A stretch of DNA of 29,457 nt, from IMG/VR virus record IMGVR_UViG_3300023278_002502, positions 1 to 29,457 of that record; one strand, 5' to 3'. Of this stretch, positions 23,925 through 29,204 are shown piece by piece. The notes beneath the pieces were generated by a model. It had not been told where the DNA came from and did no database searches. It saw nothing but the letters and a program-made list of their open reading frames with translations. The translations under genes and the position numbers were made by a program. This DNA is from a virus. Numbering within the stretch: the first letter of the stretch is position 1; every line of letters starts with the position of its first letter.

Positions 23925-24650
23925 TCACCGGGCAAAGATTCGATTCCTCTGGAGCTCCTGCTTGAGCTTTTTCTTGTAGATCCCAGCCATGCGTAGCTTC
24001 ACTCGAGCCACCGCCGGCATGAGCCAGGGGTTGGCCGGGATCGTAACATGCCGCTCGCTCATGTCCTGTACCAGCTTGACCTTGGGCTTGCGCTTGCCCC
24101 CGGTGACCCGGACGATACCCTTACGCTTGCCTAGGTCCACATAGGCGAAGCGCCGCTTGCCCCCCGCCCGGACCGCAGCCCCCACACGCTGGGCGTTGCG
24201 CCGCTTGCGGCTGCCGCTGGTCGGCACGCTCTGCAGCCGGATGCCCCGCACGCTGGCAATAGGCCTCGCCACCCGGGTGCGCGGTCTGGCCTGATCGCCC
24301 TCACCGCTGGCCCGGGGCGTGGTCCTGGGGATACCCACACGGCCCTCAGCCGTCCTCGAGCCGCCGAACTCCTGCACCTCCATGGCTGGGTTGATGGAGC
24401 CCGCCAGCGCCTCCTGGCGGCGCACAGCGGTCGCTGCGCTCGTCTTCTCCGTCCGCAGGGAGTTGAGCATCCACCTATTGCGCAGCGTCATCCCTTCGCG
24501 CATATTGCGCTCTGCCTCCTCGAGGGCGGCATCCGCTGCGCGATTGAGCGTGAACTGTGTGACTCTCGGGTAGGCCTTGGCAGCAAATCGATGCAAATCA
24601 CGCTCGAAGCGCTGCAAGTCCTTGTCGCCGTAGGTGATGAAGCCAGCCAT
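23925..24650 (-). CDS. Putative phage morphogenesis / tail completion protein
   Basis: A 241-residue, very basic protein starting at ATG 24650 (MAGFITYGDKDLQRFERDL). Its pattern of an N-terminal helix with TQFTLNRAADAALEEAERNM, then RNRWMLNSLRTEK, a GSINPAMEVQEFGGS strand, and a C-terminal NPWLMPAVARVKLRMAGIYKKKLKQEL helix resembles phage neck or tail completion proteins (HK97 gp10 or virion morphogenesis type). The middle, residues 105-190, is Arg/Gly-rich and probably flexible. It stands alone upstream of the terminase genes, next to the inverted duplication, rather than with the neck genes. Start choice has only weak ribosome-site support. Confidence 0.5.
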   Translation of the reverse strand: MAGFITYGDKDLQRFERDLHRFAAKAYPRVTQFTLNRAADAALEEAERNMREGMTLRNRWMLNSLRTEKTSAATAVRRQEALAGSINPAMEVQEFGGSRTAEGRVGIPRTTPRASGEGDQARPRTRVARPIASVRGIRLQSVPTSGSRKRRNAQRVGAAVRAGGKRRFAYVDLGKRKGIVRVTGGKRKPKVKLVQDMSERHVTIPANPWLMPAVARVKLRMAGIYKKKLKQELQRNRIFAR

Positions 24651-24690
24651 AATTAGCAGCCTAGCACACGCCCCGCGGGTTGCTGAATGC

Positions 24691-24742
24691 AAATGGCCAG
24701 TAAATGGCCAGTAAATGGCCAGTAAATGGCCAGTAAATGGCC
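24691..24742 (+). repeat. Left array: five 11-bp repeats (AAATGGCCAGT)
   Basis: Four complete units of AAATGGCCAGT begin at 24691, 24702, 24713 and 24724, followed by a fifth partial unit (AAATGGCC) at 24735. Each contains the palindrome TGGCCA and the 11-bp period places the cores on nearly the same face of the helix. The units are identical, so the array is recent or under strong selection. It is the reverse complement of the array at 24953-25007. Confidence 0.95.
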
Positions 24743-24828
24743 TCGTCTAACCCCGCGTCCCCATTCAACATCTTGAATAACAGACGCCCTCTAGGCCCGC
24801 ATTGCCCCCAAAACTCCCCCCACGGCCC

Positions 24829-24864
24829 TAGCACGTATTACATAATTATAGGTACTACGTGCTA
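24829..24864. repeat. Central 9-bp inverted repeat around CATAATTATA
   Basis: TAGCACGTA (24829-24837) and TACGTGCTA (24856-24864) form a perfect 9-bp inverted repeat around an 18-base A/T-rich core that includes CATAATTATA (24841-24850). It occupies the centre of the larger palindrome. The core is the most easily melted stretch of the region, and on the minus strand it contains TATAAT without a matching -35 box. Confidence 0.85.
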
Positions 24865-24952
24865 TCCCCACAGCCACAGTTACGCGCACACACTCGTGGC
24901 CTACCCTACCTCTATTATTCAAGAATAGTAGTAGTAACAAGGGGTTAAGTGC

Positions 24953-25007
24953 GGCCATTTACTGGCCATTTACTGGCCATTTGCTGGCCATTTGCTGGCC
25001 ATTTGCT
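24953..25007 (+). repeat. Right array: five 11-bp repeats (GGCCATTTACT / GGCCATTTGCT)
   Basis: Five complete 11-bp units begin at 24953, 24964, 24975, 24986 and 24997. The first two end in ACT and the last three in GCT. Together they are the reverse complement of the left array, whose outer flank (GCAAATGGCC) shows the same A/G variant. The array ends 46 bases before the -35 box of the rightward promoter. Confidence 0.95.
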
Positions 25008-25038
25008 CTCTCATAATTATAGAGCACCCCGGGGCGTC

Positions 25039-25048
25039 CATAATTATG
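25039..25048. promoter_or_regulatory. Perfect 10-bp palindrome CATAATTATG, operator candidate
   Basis: CATAATTATG is its own reverse complement and lies five bases upstream of the -35 box of the rightward promoter. Related CATAATTA sequences occur at 24648, 24841 and 25012. A site in this place could bind an activator or repressor; the product of the next gene is one candidate. Confidence 0.4.
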
Positions 25049-25053
25049 TGGGC

Positions 25054-25081
25054 TTGACAGCTGCCAAAAGTCCTATATGGT
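25054..25081 (+). promoter_or_regulatory. Rightward promoter of accessory operon
   Basis: A perfect -35 hexamer TTGACA (25054-25059) is followed after 16 bp by TATGGT (25076-25081, 4 of 6 matches). The start of transcription would fall near 25088, just before the ribosome site AGGGG (25091-25095) and ATG 25104, giving a very short leader. An alternative -10, TATATG at 25074, would leave only 14 bp of spacing. Confidence 0.55.
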
Positions 25082-25103
25082 GCACCTCAAAGGGGAACAC
25101 TAC

Positions 25104-25310
25104 ATGCGAAGGACCTATACGCACCGGATCGAAGAGACTCTATTGGACGACGTCAGGACCGCGGCCAGCTTGCGGCAGGAGCACATCGTCGATCTCATGG
25201 AGCGCGCCCTCGAGGCCGAGCTCGCCCGCCTCATCGAGACCAGCCCCGACAGCTACGGCGAGGCCATGCGGGCCGCGGGTGTCTTGCGCCGGGAGGTCCG
25301 GGACTCATGA
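25104..25310 (+). CDS. Ribbon-helix-helix DNA-binding protein
   Basis: A 68-residue protein with the Arc/CopG/ParR-type fold: a basic N-terminal strand (RRTYTHRIEE) followed by two helices (TLLDDVRTAASL and QEHIVDLMERALEAELARLIE). Such proteins bind as dimers, often cooperatively, to arrays of short palindromic sites. ATG 25104 is used because AGGGG lies eight bases upstream; ATG 25077 has none. It is the first gene right of the inverted duplication, so it probably regulates the adjacent promoters or acts as the adaptor of a partition system. The short C-terminal tail (SPDSYGEAMRAAGVLRREVRDS) is smaller than that of plasmid ParR proteins. Confidence 0.75.
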   Translation: MRRTYTHRIEETLLDDVRTAASLRQEHIVDLMERALEAELARLIETSPDSYGEAMRAAGVLRREVRDS

Positions 25311-25813
25311 GCGAGCCCACCCTCACCATTGCGCACGGGCCCATCTCGCTCACACTGACGCGTCTGGACGGCAAGCTACAGGTCGTCTCCACCAACGGCG
25401 CCCACAAGGTCACTGTGGAGCTCCGAGCCCATGACTCGACCTACGAGGCGATCCGCGAGTGGGCCACGCCCCCAGTCCCCCCGCTCAGCCTCGACGAGCA
25501 GGTTGCGCGGGAGGTGATGGGCTACGAGCGGTCCGTGCCCCGCGGTGACTACTGGCGCAGACCTGGACTAGTCAGCATCCGGGTCGCCGACTACACCCCC
25601 TCCACCGATTTCATCGCCGCGCAGCGGGCCCTCGAGCACGTGATGCCTGACGGCGCCGAGTGGAACGCCGCGCGCATGATCCACCACAATCATGACGCCT
25701 GCGGGTGGCGCGTGTGGCTCACTACGGGCCCGACTGGTGACGTTGACGCCCCCACCCTACCTGAGGCGCTCTGCCTCCTCGCACTGGAGATCGCACGCAA
25801 TGCGCATATGTGA
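25307..25813 (+). CDS. ABA-sandwich-domain protein 1
   Basis: A 168-residue protein, first of six tandem relatives. Residues 1-55 form a small beta-rich module (LTIAHGPISLTLTRLDGKLQVVSTNG). Residues 64-166 match the repeated domain: DEQVAREVMGY, then a variable strand region, VADYTPSTDFIAAQRALEHVM, a tryptophan-rich strand pair, and the closing helix APTLPEALCLLALEIAR. This arrangement resembles the Pfam Phage ABA sandwich domain, whose function is unknown. ATG 25307 overlaps the previous stop as ATGA, with GGGAGG ten bases upstream. Confidence 0.65.
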   Translation: MSEPTLTIAHGPISLTLTRLDGKLQVVSTNGAHKVTVELRAHDSTYEAIREWATPPVPPLSLDEQVAREVMGYERSVPRGDYWRRPGLVSIRVADYTPSTDFIAAQRALEHVMPDGAEWNAARMIHHNHDACGWRVWLTTGPTGDVDAPTLPEALCLLALEIARNAHM

Positions 25814-26258
25814 CGGATTGGAATTCATCGAGAAGAGCACGCATGTCCGCCTCGAGGCCGACGGACCCGGCCAAGTGGTAGGCCTTTTCGAGCCGGACGT
25901 GGAGGTTTTGCGTGACGCGCTCACCGCCTGGCTCGAGCGCCCCGCGCCCATCATTGACGAGCAAGTAGCGCGGGAGGTGATGGGGTGGACCGGCGCCATT
26001 GCTGGAGCGGATAGCCCGCCTGTTTGGCTGACCACTGAATTTCAGGAGCTCCCGCAAAACGCCTACACCCCCTCGACCGACGCGGGCCAAGCGCTCACCG
26101 CGTACCTGCACGCTCTGGACGGCGACACCCGGGTCCACGTGGTCTACGTGCACTCGTGTCGGGTCACGAGCAGGGACGGGACCATTGGCACCGGCGACAC
26201 TCTGGCTGAAGCGCTTTGCAACGCTGCGCTCCACGTGGTGCGCAACCGTGCCCGATAG
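25800..26258 (+). CDS. ABA-sandwich-domain protein 2
   Basis: A 152-residue protein starting at ATG 25800, within the last codons of the previous gene (14-base overlap). Residues 1-48 form an N-terminal module, FIEKSTHVRLEADGPGQVVGLFEPDVEVLRDALTAWL, almost shared with protein 4 of the set. Residues 53-150 carry the repeated domain (DEQVAREVMGW, AYTPSTDAGQALTAYLHAL, LAEALCNAALHVVRN). No catalytic signature is evident, and the conserved residues are mainly hydrophobic and aromatic, suggesting binding rather than catalysis. Confidence 0.62.
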   Translation: MRICDGLEFIEKSTHVRLEADGPGQVVGLFEPDVEVLRDALTAWLERPAPIIDEQVAREVMGWTGAIAGADSPPVWLTTEFQELPQNAYTPSTDAGQALTAYLHALDGDTRVHVVYVHSCRVTSRDGTIGTGDTLAEALCNAALHVVRNRAR

Positions 26259-26553
26259 CATCGACGAGCGCGTAGCAACGCGGGTCATGGGGTGGACGCG
26301 AGATAAGACGTCCTACTGGGTAAAGCCCGACGGTTTCCAGCCGGCGTCGCTCTACCTTCCGTCGCGCAACCCCACGCAAGCGATCGAGGCTATCGCCACG
26401 GCCACGCGCGGCAATTGGTCATACGAGACGCGCGGTGACGGAGTGCACCACGTCCGCGCCGGCACACACCGCCTCGAGATCGACGGAGGCGCCATGGCGG
26501 CCGCCTTGTGTCTCGCGGCGCTACACGTGAGAGGGGATACAAGTAATGGGTGA
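26248..26553 (+). CDS. ABA-sandwich-domain protein 3 (single domain)
   Basis: About 101 residues from GTG 26248, which overlaps the stop of the previous gene by 11 bases; the homology begins at once with DSIDERVATRVMGW, so no N-terminal module is present. The rest follows the family pattern (LYLPSRNPTQAIEAIATA, then AMAAALCLAALHVRG). A start further upstream would add residues with no similarity to relatives. The ribosome site is weak, so translation probably relies on coupling. Confidence 0.58.
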   Translation: MPDSIDERVATRVMGWTRDKTSYWVKPDGFQPASLYLPSRNPTQAIEAIATATRGNWSYETRGDGVHHVRAGTHRLEIDGGAMAAALCLAALHVRGDTSNG

Positions 26554-26968
26554 GCTATACGGCACCGCCGAAATGCGTGTGCGCAGCGCAGATACGCACC
26601 TGACTTTCGACACCGACGGCCATGGTGTCGCAGTACTCAACCGCGCCGAAACCGAAGCGCTCCGCGACGCGCTCACCGCGTGGCTCGCCGGCCCCACCGA
26701 CGAGCAGGTTGCGCGGGAGGTTATGGGGTGGGCGCCGGAGCGCGTAGTCAACTACACCCCCACAACCAACGACACGCAAGCGCGTGAAGCGCTGGAGCGC
26801 GTCACGGGGTCGGGCGGGGAGTGGGGTTTGCACGCTCATCCCGCAGGGGGTTACTACGCGGCGTACGGTGGCCCGCCGGCCAGCGGGGAAACCGCGACAG
26901 CCACACAGCCAACCGCAGCGCTCGCCATGTGCGTCGCAGCCCTCGAGATCGCAAGGAGTAGGTCATGA
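26546..26968 (+). CDS. ABA-sandwich-domain protein 4
   Basis: A 140-residue protein at ATG 26546, with GAGGGG nine bases upstream and an eight-base overlap with the gene before. Residues 5-47 are the N-terminal module, including EALRDALTAWL as in protein 2. Residues 50-138 are the repeated domain (DEQVAREVMGW, NYTPTTNDTQAREALERV, TAALAMCVAALEIARS). The phrase NDTQAREAL recurs in the second domain of protein 5 with nearly identical DNA. Confidence 0.62.
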   Translation: MGELYGTAEMRVRSADTHLTFDTDGHGVAVLNRAETEALRDALTAWLAGPTDEQVAREVMGWAPERVVNYTPTTNDTQAREALERVTGSGGEWGLHAHPAGGYYAAYGGPPASGETATATQPTAALAMCVAALEIARSRS

Positions 26969-27519
26969 CCAACGAACAGGTCGGGCGCGACGTGATGGGG
27001 CATCAGCATCGTCTCGCCGGCTACACCCCCCTCACTGACACGGATCAAGCCATAGAGGCGCTCGAGCACGTGCTGCCTGCCGGCATAGCATGGAATCTAA
27101 CCCGGCTACCTGAGGGTGGGTATAGGTGCCTCACCCCCGACACGGCCCACGGCACCACCCCCGCCGAGGCCATCTGCGCCGCAGCGCTCGCGCTGACCGA
27201 GCCGACCGACGAGCAGCTCAACGCCGCCGTGGCCCTCGAGGTATGGGGGTGGGCGCGGACCGTGCCCCGTGGCACCGCTTGGGTTGTAGACAGCTCCTTA
27301 ACCTGTATCCGGGTCGCCGACTACACCCCCGCCACCAACGACACGCAAGCGCGTGAGGCCCTCGACTACGCGACACGAGACTACGCCAGCCCCCGCTGGC
27401 AGCTCGCCCGTACCGGCCTCGAGGAGTACAGTGTGAGCCCGCGCAGCGGTGGCGGTGCTGTGGCCAACACCGCAGCCCGCGCCATGACCCTGGCGGCGCT
27501 CGAAGTGGCGCGCCGGTAA
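26965..27519 (+). CDS. ABA-sandwich-domain protein 5 (two domains in tandem)
   Basis: A 184-residue protein with two copies of the domain. The first, residues 2-77, starts with NEQVGRDVMGH and includes GYTPLTDTDQAIEALEHVLP; the second, about 80-183, starts TDEQLNAAVALEVWGW and includes IRVADYTPATNDTQAREALDYA. No N-terminal module is present. ATG 26965 overlaps the previous stop as ATGA and has AAGGAG upstream. This gene looks like a fusion of two ancestral single-domain genes. Confidence 0.62.
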   Translation: MTNEQVGRDVMGHQHRLAGYTPLTDTDQAIEALEHVLPAGIAWNLTRLPEGGYRCLTPDTAHGTTPAEAICAAALALTEPTDEQLNAAVALEVWGWARTVPRGTAWVVDSSLTCIRVADYTPATNDTQAREALDYATRDYASPRWQLARTGLEEYSVSPRSGGGAVANTAARAMTLAALEVARR

Positions 27520-27842
27520 TGGGCGTCCCCCTCGAGCTCGGCCGGCTGCATCACACCCACCTCAACGCCATGGTTGCGTCCATCGCCATGGGGTGGCCCG
27601 CACGGCCCCGCACGTATACGCCGGTCACCAATATCTGTCAGGCCGTGGCGGCCCTCGAGCACGTGTGCGGGGAGGAATGGGACTGGGGTGTAGCCTGGCA
27701 CAAGGGCGCTTATGTGGCCAGCACGTTCCACCCGACCACCGGACAGCGCGGCATCGGGTCAGGCTATACCGTCGCCCACGCGCTCTGTAGCATGGCTGTG
27801 TCGCTCGCTGAGCGCCTCGAGGCACAAAGTGACCCGGGCTGA
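27519..27842 (+). CDS. ABA-sandwich-domain protein 6 (divergent copy)
   Basis: A 107-residue protein, the last and least similar of the set. The opening is LNAMVASIAMGW rather than DEQVAREVMGW, followed by TYTPVTNICQAVAALEHVCGEEWDW and a closing helix YTVAHALCSMAVSLAERLE. Start ATG 27519 shares a base with the previous stop (TAATG). Its end overlaps the GTG start proposed for the methyltransferase fragment. Confidence 0.58.
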   Translation: MGVPLELGRLHHTHLNAMVASIAMGWPARPRTYTPVTNICQAVAALEHVCGEEWDWGVAWHKGAYVASTFHPTTGQRGIGSGYTVAHALCSMAVSLAERLEAQSDPG

Positions 27843-28320
27843 CCACCTGCACGATATGCCGCCTGCCGTAAAGGGGGCGCTAGATCGGTTCAATCGCAAG
27901 TTAGCTGAGGCGAAGGTCAAAAAAGACATCATGCTATGCCGAGGCGATTGTCTCGAAGTCATGAAACAGCTAGAGCCAGCTTCGGTAGACATGGTTTTAA
28001 CTGATCCACCTTACGGCACAACCGCCTGCAAATGGGACTCAATTATACCACTGGAGCCGATGTGGGAGCAGCTCAAACGCATCACCAAACCCAACGCCGC
28101 CATTGTGTTGATGGCTGCGCAGCCTTTCACGAGCGCTCTTGTGATGAGCAACACTAAGATGTTTAAGTATTGCTGGGTGTGGAACAAGAAGAAGGGCGGC
28201 AACATCCAAGTTCTAAAGTGGCAACCCTGTCAAGTATTACCCTCTAAAAACGCCACAGAAAGAGCGCACAGGAAAAACCTACTCAGCCGGCGAAGCTGGT
28301 GGGATAAAGCATTATGGTGA
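27829..28320 (+). CDS. DNA methyltransferase (DPPY type), N-terminal part of a broken gene
   Basis: A 163-residue fragment of an amino-methylating (N6-adenine or N4-cytosine) DNA methyltransferase. The catalytic motif DPPYG is at residues 59-63 after VDMVLT, followed by TKPNAAIVLMAAQPFTSALV and FKYCWVWNKKKGGNIQVLKWQP. After about 28227 the sequence leaves the family pattern and reads unrelated residues to a stop at 28320. GTG 27829 is chosen for its GAGG at six bases; ATG 27856 is possible. Base composition is clearly lower in G+C than in the genes around it, suggesting separate acquisition. Confidence 0.7.
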   Translation: MTRADHLHDMPPAVKGALDRFNRKLAEAKVKKDIMLCRGDCLEVMKQLEPASVDMVLTDPPYGTTACKWDSIIPLEPMWEQLKRITKPNAAIVLMAAQPFTSALVMSNTKMFKYCWVWNKKKGGNIQVLKWQPCQVLPSKNATERAHRKNLLSRRSWWDKALW

Positions 28321-28321
28321 T

Positions 28322-28609
28322 TTGCGAAGTTACAAAGACAAACATCCTAAGAGTATCCTTGAAATCAGTAACGCTAATCAACGCGGTAAGGTACACCCAA
28401 CCCAAAAACCCGTTGCACTGATGGAGTACCTCATCAAGACCTACACCAACGAGAAAGAAGTTGTGCTCGACTTCACAATGGGCAGCGGCACAACCGGAGT
28501 CGCATGCAAGAACACCGGGCGCAAGTTCATAGGTATTGAGCTCGACGAAACGTATTTTGGCATCGCGCAAAATCGAATAAACGGTCAGTCCGGAAAGATG
28601 GCCCCATGA
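28322..28609 (+). CDS. DNA methyltransferase, C-terminal part of a broken gene
   Basis: The continuation of the methyltransferase in another frame. It contains KSILEISNANQRGKVHPTQKPVALMEYLIKTYTNEKEVVLDFTMGSGTTGVACKNTGRKFIGIELDETYF, including the AdoMet-binding motif DFTMGSGTTG at residues 50-59 from TTG 28322. Motif order (catalytic first, AdoMet-binding last) is that of the beta class. The frame is open from 28217 and family-like residues (KYYPLKTPQKERTGKTYSAG) already begin near 28232, before any usual start codon, so this is more likely the tail of a damaged gene than an independent one. It may still be expressed by reinitiation at TTG 28322. Confidence 0.65.
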   Translation: MRSYKDKHPKSILEISNANQRGKVHPTQKPVALMEYLIKTYTNEKEVVLDFTMGSGTTGVACKNTGRKFIGIELDETYFGIAQNRINGQSGKMAP

Positions 28610-28785
28610 CCCGAGCTGAGCTAATCGCCCTGGCGGGCCACCTGCGCAGCATAGCCGCCGGCCGTGTCGGCCTCGAGCGCTACCACCTCACCACCGCTGC
28701 GGGTCTACTCGAGGCCGCAGCCCACGACATGGCCGACGGGGAGCGCCCCGCCGACGCCATAAGGAGAATTGCCGATGCCGACTGA
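28606..28785 (+). CDS. Small helical protein, 59 residues
   Basis: Starts at ATG 28606, overlapping the methyltransferase stop as ATGA, and ends at TGA 28783-28785. The sequence is MTRAELIALAGHLRSIAAG followed by RVGLERYHLTTAAGLLEAAA and HDMADGERPADAIRRIADAD, mostly amphipathic helix. Base composition returns to the high-G+C style of the operon, and a CTCGAG is present. The family is not recognised. Confidence 0.55.
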   Translation: MTRAELIALAGHLRSIAAGRVGLERYHLTTAAGLLEAAAHDMADGERPADAIRRIADAD

Positions 28786-28984
28786 TATGACTGGGCTAAT
28801 AGCCGTCCACATGAATGAAAGCGAGGAGCTGGCCACCCTGCGTGAACGAATCGAACACCTCGAGACGGGAATGGCGGCGCATCTCGAATTGTTGCGCCGG
28901 GTTAACGAGGTCATGGAAAACGTGGCCGCATGGCCGAACAGCGAGTTAGGGTTGGCGGTTCAAGGGGCAATCCGTGCCGACTGA
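28775..28984 (+). CDS. Small coiled-coil protein, 69 residues
   Basis: Starts at ATG 28775 with AGGAG eight bases upstream, overlapping the preceding gene by 11 bases. Residues 14-50 (NESEELATLRERIEHLETGMAAHLELLRRVNEVMENV) show heptad spacing of hydrophobic residues typical of a short coiled coil. It may form an oligomer; function unknown. Confidence 0.6.
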   Translation: MPTDMTGLIAVHMNESEELATLRERIEHLETGMAAHLELLRRVNEVMENVAAWPNSELGLAVQGAIRAD

Positions 28985-29204
28985 CAAACGACACGACCGC
29001 AAGCGCCCCGCGGACTATGTGAGCGGGCCGGGTAAGCCCCAGAGTGGGGACCGCGTCCTACGCGTTTCGATTGACGCGGGGGTACTCGCCCTATTCATCG
29101 TCGACAACGTGGGGCACACCTACCTCAACCGCGGCCAGCTTCGGGCGCTTCGGGACTGGGCGAACCACGCGCTCGAGTACATGGCGCAGGGGGACGACGC
29201 ATGA
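28974..29204 (+). CDS. Small hypothetical protein, 76 residues
   Basis: Starts at GTG 28974 inside the end of the gene before it. The first 25 residues are basic and polar ([22 protein letters not shown]), then come beta strands [22 protein letters not shown] and a helix [17 protein letters not shown]. No family is recognised. Both this gene and its predecessor begin RTG CCGACTGA, where the TGA ends the upstream frame. Confidence 0.55.
   Translation: MPTDKRHDRKRPADYVSGPGKPQSGDRVLRVSIDAGVLALFIVDNVGHTYLNRGQLRALRDWANHALEYMAQGDDA

Larger units (their letters stand above)
24691..25007. repeat. Imperfect giant palindrome between divergent operons
   Basis: The two repeat arrays are inverted and equidistant from about 24847.5. 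Between them, matching blocks sit at mirror positions: TAACCCC at 24748-24754 with GGGGTTA at 24941-24947; CTTGAATAA at 24772-24780 with TTATTCAAG at 24915-24923; TAGGCC at 24792-24797 with GGCCTA at 24898-24903; and TAGCACGTA with TACGTGCTA near the centre. The intervening bases have diverged. This is an inverted duplication kept only in certain blocks, which suggests protein binding sites. No gene is supported within 24651-25103. Roles considered are partition site, replication origin, packaging site or operator. Confidence 0.85.

Noticed and set aside
24737-24928. 63-codon plus-strand open frame inside the palindrome.
   Set aside because: It runs across the mirrored DNA blocks, has no ribosome site and reads like non-coding sequence.
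24691-25007. CRISPR array.
   Set aside because: The 11-bp units abut directly with no spacers, and no cas gene is present.
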